DNA of 64,000 nt from Chitinophaga barathri (GTDB lineage: Bacteria > Bacteroidota > Bacteroidia > Chitinophagales > Chitinophagaceae), in the NCBI RefSeq assembly GCF_003807585.1, contig NZ_RMBX01000008.1, forward strand, positions 62,001 to 126,000. Direction: 5' to 3'. This document shows, piece after piece, positions 43,229 through 51,242 of this stretch. The notes beneath the pieces are model-generated. The model saw nothing but the letters and a program-made list of their open reading frames with translations. It was not told the DNA's origin and did not search any database. The first letter of the stretch is position 1; each line of letters starts with the position of its first letter. The translations under genes were made by a program, and so were the position numbers.

Positions 43229-43588
43229 TTATTTCTTCTCTTCATTGATCTTTTTAAAGAGCTCTTCCATCTTAAACACGTGATCCAGCGTATCGTCCAG
43301 GAAGAAAGTAAGTTCGGGCACGCGGCGGAGCTGTTTGCCCACGCGGTTGCCGAGGTCGCGGCGGATCTCGCTCATCTTCTCGTTCATCCTGCCCAACATC
43401 TCTTCGGGGGATTTGATCTGGAACATACTTAAATAAACCCGCGCCTCCAGCAGGTCGGGGGTCATTTTAACGGAAGAGATCGAGATCATCCCTCCTTCTG
43501 TTACATTGAATCCCATACGCATAAAAATGTCGCTGAGTTCCTTTTGCACCAGCTGCCCTACCTGTTTTTGCCTTTTTGTTTCCTGCAT
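43229..43588 (-). CDS. rbfA: Ribosome-binding factor A
   Basis: Helps mature 16S rRNA in the 30S subunit. The ATG at 43588 (MQETKRQKQVGQLVQKELSD) gives 119 aa; the TTG frame from 43615 adds nine residues and is less likely. KH-fold pattern: GMISISSVKMTPDLLEARVYLS, and LRRVPELTFFLDDTLDHVF near the end. It is immediately upstream of the LolC/E-like gene, an arrangement common in this phylum. Confidence 0.93.
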   Translation of the reverse strand: MQETKRQKQVGQLVQKELSDIFMRMGFNVTEGGMISISSVKMTPDLLEARVYLSMFQIKSPEEMLGRMNEKMSEIRRDLGNRVGKQLRRVPELTFFLDDTLDHVFKMEELFKKINEEKK

Positions 43589-43758
43589 TTTTTCTATATT
43601 AAGCTGTACTCTCAATCCTCCCCTTGTGGGAATTGCTCAAAAATAACCAATTTTAGCGGTTCGCAGCATCTCCCGCCTCAGCACTTTATGGTATCATTTT
43701 TGGAGCTTAGGAGCGTGCCAAACGGTACCTTATTTGTTCATCAAACTAATTGACACCT

Positions 43759-45297
43759 ATGATTTCCGTAATTATACCAGTGCTCAACGAAGGCGCTACC
43801 ATACGCCAGGTAATCAAGACGATCAGGAAAACCTCCAGGCCTATAGAAATTGTTGTGGTAGATGACAATTCAACGGATCATACGGTTGAGGAAGCCCTTA
43901 AAGAAAAAGTGCGCGTGATCACGAGCAGCCAGCGCGGCAAAGGCATTTCGATGCGGGAAGGCATGATGGCCGCGAAACATGACATTATCATGTATGTGGA
44001 TGGCGACATTCTTACCTATCCCGATCAACTCGTGGAATTACTGACGGATGCGATCGTAAACGAGGAAGCGGATTTTGTCAAATCATATTTTGAAAGACAG
44101 GCCGGACGTGTAACGCAGCTTGTCGCAAAACCGTTGCTGAGCATACTTTTCCCGGATCTGGCCGGGTTCAACCAGCCGTTGAGCGGCATGATCGCCGCGC
44201 GTAAATCGTTTTTACAGAAAGTTCATTTTGAAAATGATTATGGGGTAGACATCGGGTTGCTGATAGACATGCACCTGAGCGGCGCGCGCATCAAGGAAGT
44301 GAACATCGGCAGGCTGGAAAATGCCATGCAGACCTGGGAGCAGCTTAGTAAAATGAGCCGCGAAGTATCCCGCACCATTCTCAAAAAAGCGGAGAGCATT
44401 CCTATACAGAACCTCGAAACGCTGGGTAACATCAATATCATCCGCGAGCAGATGGAATATTCCATCCTCGAGTCCATCGACAAGCTGGAGAAGATGGTGA
44501 TCTTTAACCTGGACGAAACCGTGTTCACCCAGAATTACACCTACCTGGCCGCAGTGGCCTTTGAGCAGGAAGAATCGCTGGTGCAGGTGCTCCAGCATTA
44601 CCCGGACCCGATGTCCATCATCAGGCGCTCCGCCGCACTGTTCCAGGGGCGCAACCTCGCGGAATTGCTGGAAGTGGCGGACGATATCCCCATAACGCCG
44701 GACATCCGGCATGTGATCCGCGAACTGAAGCGGCGTGGATATATCTGTGGTTTTATCACGGACGGTTTCGAGTGTGTGGCTAATCATATGAAAAATAAGC
44801 TGGGTGCGGATTTCGCGTTTGCAAACCGGCTTCACCTGGTGCACAGCGTAGCCACCGGCGAAGTGAGCATTCCCGATTATTTCCTGCGGGGGAGCGGCGC
44901 CGCGGCGGTGTACGACAAAAGCAATATCCTGAAATACATTTCGGAGAAATACCACATCCAGCCGCAGAACGTGATATATGTGGGCAACGGCGAGAGCGAC
45001 AGTAAGATGTTGCAGGAAGCGGGTATTGGTGTGGCGTACCATCCCCAATATGTAGAGGCTGCAACTGTGGCGGATAAAATCATCGAAGACGTTTGTATGG
45101 CGCCGTTGCTGGACATTGCAGTGGCGAGCCAGGAAAAAAATATAATCCGCTGGCCGACCAAAAAGCAGGTGCGCAACATCGGGCTGGGAAGCCTGGCGGC
45201 GCTGGCTACGGCAGGACTGATATACCTGGCAGCGCGGCAGGTGCGTAAGGCGTTTCAGCCGGACCATGATGAGGATACGCAATTAAAACCTGCGTGA
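43759..45297 (+). CDS. Glycosyltransferase (GpgS-like) fused to a HAD-like domain
   Basis: The ATG at 43759 gives 512 aa (a TTG lies three codons upstream). Residues 1-230 form a GT-A domain: VIIPVLNEGATIRQ, VVVDDNSTD, the metal motif MYVDGDILTYPDQ, and LFPDLAGFNQPLSGMIAAR, which recalls glucosyl-3-phosphoglycerate synthases. Residues 245-455 look like a SerB-type HAD phosphatase, but motif I reads FNLDET (Asn250 where the nucleophilic Asp belongs) and motif IV reads VGNGESD (Asn410). A C-terminal transmembrane helix follows. The HAD part is probably inactive; the sugar acceptor is unknown. Confidence 0.75.
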   Translation: MISVIIPVLNEGATIRQVIKTIRKTSRPIEIVVVDDNSTDHTVEEALKEKVRVITSSQRGKGISMREGMMAAKHDIIMYVDGDILTYPDQLVELLTDAIVNEEADFVKSYFERQAGRVTQLVAKPLLSILFPDLAGFNQPLSGMIAARKSFLQKVHFENDYGVDIGLLIDMHLSGARIKEVNIGRLENAMQTWEQLSKMSREVSRTILKKAESIPIQNLETLGNINIIREQMEYSILESIDKLEKMVIFNLDETVFTQNYTYLAAVAFEQEESLVQVLQHYPDPMSIIRRSAALFQGRNLAELLEVADDIPITPDIRHVIRELKRRGYICGFITDGFECVANHMKNKLGADFAFANRLHLVHSVATGEVSIPDYFLRGSGAAAVYDKSNILKYISEKYHIQPQNVIYVGNGESDSKMLQEAGIGVAYHPQYVEAATVADKIIEDVCMAPLLDIAVASQEKNIIRWPTKKQVRNIGLGSLAALATAGLIYLAARQVRKAFQPDHDEDTQLKPA

Positions 45298-45342
45298 CCT
45301 ATTGCAAATTTTTAATTCCCTTCATTTTTCTGAGATATTATC

Positions 45343-45373
45343 GGCCGGGCTTGAGAAAGTCCCGGCCTTTTTT
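45343..45373 (+). terminator. Terminator for the glycosyltransferase-HAD gene
   Basis: Perfect 7-bp arms GGCCGGG and CCCGGCC with an 11-base loop, followed by six T residues, 46 bp past the stop. Confidence 0.85.
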
Positions 45374-45448
45374 CTGTGCCCGGGTGTCCGTTCCTCCTAC
45401 TTTCGTATGGCAATCGCGGTGGATGATTGCAATTCATGATCGATGACG

Positions 45449-45470
45449 GAGACCGGGTTCTCCCGGTCTC
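45449..45470. other. Unassigned perfect hairpin
   Basis: 9-bp arms GAGACCGGG and CCCGGTCTC around TTCT. On the plus strand TTGATTTCTT follows, a poor T tract. It could end a short plus-strand RNA beginning near 45400. Confidence 0.4.
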
Positions 45471-45627
45471 TTGATTTCTTGAGGTTAATCGGGTTAGTCC
45501 TGCCGGAGGAATTTAATGCAGCGCCGTATTTCGGGAATTTGGTTCTTCATAAGCATAACTGTTCTATAAGGCGCTTTACGGCATTAACATTTTTACTGAT
45601 GCAGGATTTAACATGGATGTATGAAAA

Positions 45628-45651
45628 AGGGCCGTCCTTTTGGACAGCCCT
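45628..45651 (-). terminator. Terminator for the DksA-like gene
   Basis: Arms AGGGCCGTCC and GGACAGCCCT with one mismatch. On the minus strand TTTTTCATAC follows, 41 bp past the stop. Confidence 0.75.
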
Positions 45652-45691
45652 TCATTTTTATTCTTGCAGATGCCTGACCGGAGCCGGGGCA

Positions 45692-46771
45692 TTATTTGCT
45701 TTTTGCGAGTTTGGCTTCGATGCTGAGGGTAGCATGCGGCACCGCTTTCAGGCGGGCTTTTTCGATCAGCTTGCCGGTTACACGGCAGATACCGTAAGTT
45801 TTGTTTTCGATACGCACCAGGGCTTTTTCCAGGTGATCAATGAACTGGATCTGGCGGCTGGCCATCTGGTTCAGCTGTTCACGTTCCTGTGAGCCGCTGC
45901 CGTCTTCCATGCTCATGTATTTGTTTTCAGTATCGTCTGTACCTGCTTCATCCTTGCGGGTGATCAGGCCCTGGAGGTATACCAGTTCTTTTTTGGCCGC
46001 TTCCAGCTTCTTCATGATGATCTCCCTGAATTCCTGTAATTCGGGGTCGCTGTAACGATATATCGGGCCGGTAGGAGCTTCCGGCTGATCCAGTACTGAT
46101 TTCGTGAATTCCGGAGAGTAAGTCACGGTTTTCATCATCGGGCGGCTGCCGGAGGCTTTGGAAGGAGTTCTGGAAGACGGTTTCTCAGTAGTCCTTCTGG
46201 CAGGTTCTTCTACCCTGGTCTTTTTTACTGGTTCCTTGTCTGACTTATCCTGTTTACTCTTTGATGCCATTATATCTACTTTTTCTACGGGTTTAGAAAT
46301 AAACGGTTCGGGCGGTGGTGATTGTCTTTCTGCTGGTTTGCTGGCAACTACGGGAGCAGGCTTCGCCTTGGGCGCCGGAGCTGCCGGGGCCGCCTTCTTT
46401 ACAGGGGCTTTGACAACAACAGCCGGTTTTTTCGCCGCAGGAGCTTTAACGGCCGGTGCTTTCGCCGGCGCGGATTTCACTGCTTTGACGGGCTTTTTGG
46501 CTACTTCCGCCTTCTTTTTGGCGGGAACTGCTTTCGAAGGGGCTGCTTTTGCCGCTACTTTCTTCACCGCTGCTTTTTTTGGAGCGGGCTTCGCTGCTTT
46601 AGGCGCCGCCTTTTTTGCGGCAGCTTTTTTGGGCGCAGCCGCAACCTTCTTAGCAGGCGCCGGTTTGGACGCCGCTTTTTTCGGTGCAGCGGCAGCCTTC
46701 TTAGCTACAGCCTTCTTGGCAGGAACCGCCTTCTTGGTAGTTTTACTAGCAACCTTCTTCTTTGTTGCCAT
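45692..46771 (-). CDS. Histone H1-like tail fused to a TraR/DksA-like domain
   Basis: Cytoplasmic protein of 359 aa in two unlike parts. Residues 1 to about 150 are almost only Lys, Ala, Pro and Val in AAPKKA/AKKAA repeats, resembling histone H1 C-terminal tails and likely to bind DNA or RNA. Residues about 230-359 form a DksA/TraR-like coiled coil (FREIIMKKLEAAKKELVYLQ) and the usual C-terminal block YGICRVTGKLI...RLKAVPHATLSIEAK. Only one of the four zinc cysteines is left, so zinc binding is improbable. It sits 4 bp downstream of ileS on the same strand. Confidence 0.85.
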   Translation of the reverse strand: MATKKKVASKTTKKAVPAKKAVAKKAAAAPKKAASKPAPAKKVAAAPKKAAAKKAAPKAAKPAPKKAAVKKVAAKAAPSKAVPAKKKAEVAKKPVKAVKSAPAKAPAVKAPAAKKPAVVVKAPVKKAAPAAPAPKAKPAPVVASKPAERQSPPPEPFISKPVEKVDIMASKSKQDKSDKEPVKKTRVEEPARRTTEKPSSRTPSKASGSRPMMKTVTYSPEFTKSVLDQPEAPTGPIYRYSDPELQEFREIIMKKLEAAKKELVYLQGLITRKDEAGTDDTENKYMSMEDGSGSQEREQLNQMASRQIQFIDHLEKALVRIENKTYGICRVTGKLIEKARLKAVPHATLSIEAKLAKSK

Positions 46772-46775
46772 GGGA

Positions 46776-49700
46776 TTAGCTTTTTTTGTTAACTAATACG
46801 TTGAATTTAAGATCGTTAACTTCTACTTCTATGCCCTCCTGTAATTGCGGCACTATTTCCAAACTATCTGCCAAAATTTCCGTGCAAATATAGTCATTAA
46901 AGTTAATTATCGCCGATTTCAGGGCTTCCACGTCAGCCACTTTTACAGCAATACGGTCAGTCAATTCAAAATCACTGTCCTTCCGTATCTTCTGAATCCG
47001 GTTAACCAGCTCACGCGCATTGCCTTCGTCCAATAAATCAGGGGTGATGGTGATATCAAGCGCTACAGTCAGCGAACCTTTGTTCGCCACCGTCCATCCG
47101 GGAATGTCTTCCGAAATAATCTCAACATCGGTTAACTGAATCGGAATTTGCTCATTCTCAATTATTAAGCCAAAACTGCCGTCCTTCTCCAACTGGGAAA
47201 TCTCCTGCTGCGTAAATGCGCTGATCGCACCCGCCACTGCCTTCATTTTGGCTCCCATACGGCTGCCCAGAGTCTTAAAGTTTGGCTTAATCTTTTTCTT
47301 GATAAAACCTTCGGTTTCCGTAAGATACTCAATACTTTTTACATTCACTTCGCTTTTTACCAAATGTTCGATCAATTCCAACTGCTCCAACATATGAGGG
47401 TTCAGAACCGGGATCAGTATCTTTTGTAAAGGCTGTCTTACCCTGATATTTGTCTTTTTCCTAAGGCTCAGCACCAGCGACGAAACGTCCTGCGCCAGCT
47501 GCATCCTTTCTTCCAGGTCCGGGTCTATCGCGGCGGCGTCCGCAACGGGGAACCTCGTGAGGTGTACGCTTTCTTCCGGCTGACGGCCGCTTACGCTGTT
47601 CAGGTTGCGGTACAGCCAGTCCGTAAAGAACGGGCTCACCGGCGCCATCAGCTGCGCGATCTTCTCAAGGCATTCATACAGCGTCTGGTACGCGCTGATC
47701 TTATCATGCTCATACTCCCCTTTCCAGAACCGGCGGCGGCAGAGGCGAACGTACCAGTTGCTCAGGTGCTCGTCCACAAATTCCTGTACCGCGCGGCCCG
47801 CCTGGGTGGGCTCGTAGTCCTCCAGGCTGGTGGTCACCTGTTTCACCAGGGTGTTCAGCAGGGAAATGATCCAGCGGTCGATCTCCGGGCGCTGCTCCAG
47901 CGGGATGTATGCTTCCTTGAACCCGAAATTGTCCAGGTTCGCGTACATCGCGAAGAAGTTATATGTATTATATAATGTACCAAACAGTTTCCGCTGTACT
48001 TCCCTGATCCCCTCCACGTCAAATTTCATATTGTCCCAGGGCGAGGCGTTCGTGATCATATACCAGCGGGTGGCATCGGCGCCAAACTGCTGGATGGTGG
48101 TGAACGGGTCCACCACATTGCCCACGCGTTTACTCATTTTGTTGCCGTTCTTATCCAGCACCAGCCCGTTGGAAACGACGGTCTTATACGCCACGCTGTC
48201 GAAAAGCATCACGGCGAGGGCATGAAGTGTGTAAAACCATCCACGGGTCTGATCCACACCTTCCGCGATAAAGTCCGCCGGGAAAGCCTGGCCTTTTTCC
48301 AGCATCTCTTTATTTTCAAAAGGATAATGCCATTGGGCCACGGGCATGGCGCCTGAATCGAACCAAACGTCTATCAGGTCCGGCTCGCGGCGCATCGGTT
48401 TGCCGGTGGAGCTCACCAGGATGATATCGTCCACGTAAGGTTTATGCAGGTCCAGGATGCCTTCGTGGAGGTAATGTTTGTTCACATCGCCGCCCAGTAC
48501 TTCATTTGCAAGACGGATGCCATCATTCAGTTCAGCGATACTGCCGATGCAGATCTCTTCGGTGCCGTCTTCCGTGCGCCAGATGGGCAGCGGGGTACCC
48601 CAGTAGCGGCTGCGGGAAAGGTTCCAGTCCACCATGTTCTCCAGCCAGTTGCCGAAGCGGCCGGAGCCTGTCACGGCAGGTTTCCAGTTGATGGTCTTGT
48701 TCAGCTCCACCATCCTGTCCTTCACGGCCGTCGTTTTGATGAACCATGCATCCAGCGGGTAATACAGCACGGGTTTGTCCGTACGCCAGCAATGCGGGTA
48801 GGTGTGCTCGTATTTTTCCACTTTAAAGGCGCGGTTCTCCTTTTTCAGTTTAACGGCTATATCCACGTCCACGTCCTTATAGTCCGGGTCGTTCTTATAA
48901 TCTTTTACGTAACGGCCGGAGAATTCACCCACATTGTCGGTGAATTTACCCTGGCGGTCCACCAGGGTGAGGATGCCGATGCCGTACTTTTTACCGACGC
49001 GGTTGTCGTCCGCGCCAAAGGCGGGAGCGGTATGCACGATGCCGGTACCATCTTCGGTGGTCACGAAGTCACCGATCAGCACGCGGAAAGGATCGCCTTC
49101 CTCGGGTTTGGCAAAAGGCAGCAGCTGTTCGTAACGGATGTTCTCCAGTTCGCCGCCTTTAAAATTGGCCAGTATTTTCCAGGGGAGGATCTTATCCTCC
49201 GCCTTATATGCTTCAAAATCAGCGTTCTCCCCTTCCGGCTTAAAATATTTGCCGGCCAGGTCCTTCGCCAGTATTACATTGACGGGCAGGTGAGTGTAGG
49301 GGTTGAAGGTTTTTACCAGTACGTAATCGATATTGGCGCCAACAGTCAGGCCCAGGTTGCTCGGCAGCGTCCAGGGGGTGGTGGTCCAGGCGAGGAAAAA
49401 CACCTCATTGGAACCGGCTGCGTCGAACAGGAATTGTGAGCGTTCAGACTTTTCAGCCTTGAACATGGCCACAATGGTCGTGTCTTTTACATCCTTATAG
49501 GTACCCGGCTGGTTCAGCTCATGGGAACTGAGACCGGTGCCGGCAGCCGGAGAATACGGCTGGATGCTGACACTTTTATATAACAGTCCTTTTTTATACA
49601 GTTGTTGCAGGCACCACCAGAGGCTTTCGATATAAGAATTGTCGAAAGTGATATAAGGATGTTCAAGATCAACCCAATAGCCCATTTTACGGGTCAGGTC

Positions 49701-50102
49701 TTCCCATTTATCTTTATACTTCAATACTTCTTTGCGGCAGGTGTCGTTATATTCAGCGATGGAGATCTTTTTGCCGATATCTTCCTTGGTGATACCGAGG
49801 GCTTTTTCAACACCCAGCTCCACAGGGAGGCCATGGGTATCCCAGCCGCTCTTCCTTTTTACCTGGAAGCCCTGCATGGTTTTGTACCGGCAAACGAGAT
49901 CTTTCAAAGCGCGGGATATCACGTGGTGGATACCGGGGAGGCCGTTGGCGCTGGGAGGGCCTTCGTAAAATACGTAGGGTGCCGCACCATCGCGGTTGGC
50001 GATGCTTTTTTCAAAAATCTGGTGCTTTTCCCACGCTTGCAGTATATCCTGTTCTATTTGCGGTAAATTCAGTTGATTGTATTCCTGATATTTGCTGGAC
50101 AT
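46776..50102 (-). CDS. ileS: Isoleucyl-tRNA synthetase with GIHH in place of HIGH
   Basis: Charges tRNA-Ile. The ATG at 50102 (MSSKYQEYNQLNLPQIEQ) gives 1108 aa; a TTG lies two codons upstream. The class I catalytic domain has PPSANGLPGIHHVISRALKD, so the HIGH motif reads G57-I58-H59-H60, its first and third residues exchanged. The second signature is normal (KMSKRVG). A large editing domain and a long C-terminal region without the bacterial zinc finger point to the IleRS2 type. The DksA-like gene follows by 4 bp. Confidence 0.95.
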   Translation of the reverse strand: MSSKYQEYNQLNLPQIEQDILQAWEKHQIFEKSIANRDGAAPYVFYEGPPSANGLPGIHHVISRALKDLVCRYKTMQGFQVKRKSGWDTHGLPVELGVEKALGITKEDIGKKISIAEYNDTCRKEVLKYKDKWEDLTRKMGYWVDLEHPYITFDNSYIESLWWCLQQLYKKGLLYKSVSIQPYSPAAGTGLSSHELNQPGTYKDVKDTTIVAMFKAEKSERSQFLFDAAGSNEVFFLAWTTTPWTLPSNLGLTVGANIDYVLVKTFNPYTHLPVNVILAKDLAGKYFKPEGENADFEAYKAEDKILPWKILANFKGGELENIRYEQLLPFAKPEEGDPFRVLIGDFVTTEDGTGIVHTAPAFGADDNRVGKKYGIGILTLVDRQGKFTDNVGEFSGRYVKDYKNDPDYKDVDVDIAVKLKKENRAFKVEKYEHTYPHCWRTDKPVLYYPLDAWFIKTTAVKDRMVELNKTINWKPAVTGSGRFGNWLENMVDWNLSRSRYWGTPLPIWRTEDGTEEICIGSIAELNDGIRLANEVLGGDVNKHYLHEGILDLHKPYVDDIILVSSTGKPMRREPDLIDVWFDSGAMPVAQWHYPFENKEMLEKGQAFPADFIAEGVDQTRGWFYTLHALAVMLFDSVAYKTVVSNGLVLDKNGNKMSKRVGNVVDPFTTIQQFGADATRWYMITNASPWDNMKFDVEGIREVQRKLFGTLYNTYNFFAMYANLDNFGFKEAYIPLEQRPEIDRWIISLLNTLVKQVTTSLEDYEPTQAGRAVQEFVDEHLSNWYVRLCRRRFWKGEYEHDKISAYQTLYECLEKIAQLMAPVSPFFTDWLYRNLNSVSGRQPEESVHLTRFPVADAAAIDPDLEERMQLAQDVSSLVLSLRKKTNIRVRQPLQKILIPVLNPHMLEQLELIEHLVKSEVNVKSIEYLTETEGFIKKKIKPNFKTLGSRMGAKMKAVAGAISAFTQQEISQLEKDGSFGLIIENEQIPIQLTDVEIISEDIPGWTVANKGSLTVALDITITPDLLDEGNARELVNRIQKIRKDSDFELTDRIAVKVADVEALKSAIINFNDYICTEILADSLEIVPQLQEGIEVEVNDLKFNVLVNKKS

Positions 50103-50330
50103 AAACAATTTCCCACCCGGGTGCTTAAGTTTGGTATTTAAAATTCTGCGAAGTTACGAAAATACGGGCAGGTTTCAGAGTAAGGCAGGCGGTGATAAAA
50201 AATAACAGAATTATGAAAAAAATGCCGGCAAAATTGAGTAATTTGCAATAAACTATGCAAACAATGCGTTTTTGGCATTGTTTTGGTTAGGATTCTGAAG
50301 AGTCTAACGCGATTATAAACCATATCTTTT

Positions 50331-50798
50331 ATGAAAAAAGTAACGTTATTAATATGCGCTGCCATCTTCACATCCGGCATAGCGTTTTCACAGCAGAAAT
50401 CATCTAAAAAAACCAAAACAGTAGCTAAAAAGGTGGAAGCACCGGCACCTGTTAAAGACGCATTTACACAAAATGCCGAATTTGCAGGAGCAGCAGATGC
50501 ACAGTGGGCTAAAACCTCCGGTGGCAACTGGATCGCTTCATTCAACAGGGAAAACGTGAAGACCGCTGTTGAATACAATGCAGAAGGCACCTGGGTAGCT
50601 ACCCGCAGCACTTTCGAGACAGGCAATCTGCCCGAAACTGTTTTGGGAACATTAAAGAACAAATATCCCTCCGCAGTTGTTAAAGAAGGGTGGAAAATTG
50701 AAAGAGCGGATGTGGCACCATATTTTAAAGTAAATATCGACGATAACGGGACTGCCAAAACCGTACTGTTAAACGATGCTGGCACTATTGTTGATTAA
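50331..50798 (+). CDS. Secreted PepSY-like (BLIP-like) protein
   Basis: The 155-aa precursor has a signal peptide (MKKVTLLICAAIFTSGIAFSQ), a Lys-rich linker, and one PepSY-like alpha/beta domain: NWIASFNRENVKTAVEYNAEG, TWVATRSTFETGNLP and TLKNKYPSAVVKEGWKIER. This matches the periplasmic putative beta-lactamase-inhibitor-like family of Bacteroidota, whose true function is unknown. It is a single gene with its own terminator at 50858-50886. Confidence 0.78.
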   Translation: MKKVTLLICAAIFTSGIAFSQQKSSKKTKTVAKKVEAPAPVKDAFTQNAEFAGAADAQWAKTSGGNWIASFNRENVKTAVEYNAEGTWVATRSTFETGNLPETVLGTLKNKYPSAVVKEGWKIERADVAPYFKVNIDDNGTAKTVLLNDAGTIVD

Positions 50799-50857
50799 GA
50801 TATTTGCCAACAAAGACATTCATTAAGTATTTCATAGGTATAGGGATAAATAGGACA

Positions 50858-50886
50858 GACCCTGCTCTTTTGGGCGGGGTTTTTCT
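50858..50886 (+). terminator. Terminator after the PepSY-like gene
   Basis: An imperfect stem, ACCCTGC against GGGCGGGGT, with a small loop is followed by TTTTTC. It is 60 bp past the stop. Confidence 0.65.
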
Positions 50887-50898
50887 TTTGTCTTAAAT

Positions 50899-50949
50899 GA
50901 TTGCTTCGTTGCCCCACCCGCTTTAGCCCCGCTACTCCCCGCAATGACG
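50899..50949. repeat. Dispersed palindromic element, half copy
   Basis: Corresponds to the right arm of the element at 62463-62599: GATTGCTTCGTTGCCCC through CGCAATGACG, with only scattered substitutions. The left arm is missing. Confidence 0.75.
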
Positions 50950-50964
50950 ATTAGAAAAATAAAA

Positions 50965-50992
50965 AAAGCCGTCACAGAAAAGTAACGGCTTT
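50965..50992 (-). terminator. Minus-strand terminator
   Basis: Arms AAAGCCGT and ACGGCTTT with a 12-base loop. On the minus strand TTTTTTTATTTTTC follows. It lies 250 bp past the AraC-type gene's stop, the nearest upstream gene on that strand. Confidence 0.7.
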
Positions 50993-51242
50993 ATGCAAAT
51001 TACGGTGGAAAAACTTACGGACTGGCGATGCAAATTCTTAGGTCTTGTGGTGTTTGATATTGCACTGCTTTTTATAATGGCTTTACTATCGTCTGCAAGC
51101 TTTCCTCTTAGGTCAAATCTGATAAGGAAGCTTATGAGGACCGCCGGATAGACATCCAAAGATCGTAACACAAAGAAAGTACAATCCGCGGTGAGCGCGT
51201 TATCAAATCGGGAAAAGTAATGATCGTAAAAGGAAAAACCGC

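Larger units (their letters stand above)
45298..45691. other. Gene-free region with three hairpins
   Basis: It contains the terminator of the glycosyltransferase gene, an unassigned hairpin at 45449-45470, and the terminator of the DksA-like gene at 45628-45651. No supported ORF. Confidence 0.6.
50799..51242. other. Gene-free region with terminators and a half repeat
   Basis: It holds the PepSY-like gene's terminator, half of the dispersed palindromic element, and a minus-strand terminator at 50965-50992. From 51000 to 51240 short open stretches occur (for example DRNTKKVQSAVSALSNREK in one frame), but none has a start codon; possibly gene remnants. Confidence 0.5.

Noticed and set aside
44212..45282. 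356-codon minus-strand ORF opposite the glycosyltransferase-HAD gene
   Set aside because: The plus-strand product has clear GT-A and HAD motifs, while the minus-strand translation has none.
46158..46796. 212-codon Ala/Gly/Phe-rich plus-strand ORF opposite the H1-like tail
   Set aside because: The low-complexity translation arises from the Lys/Ala codon repeats on the minus strand; it looks membrane-like only by composition.
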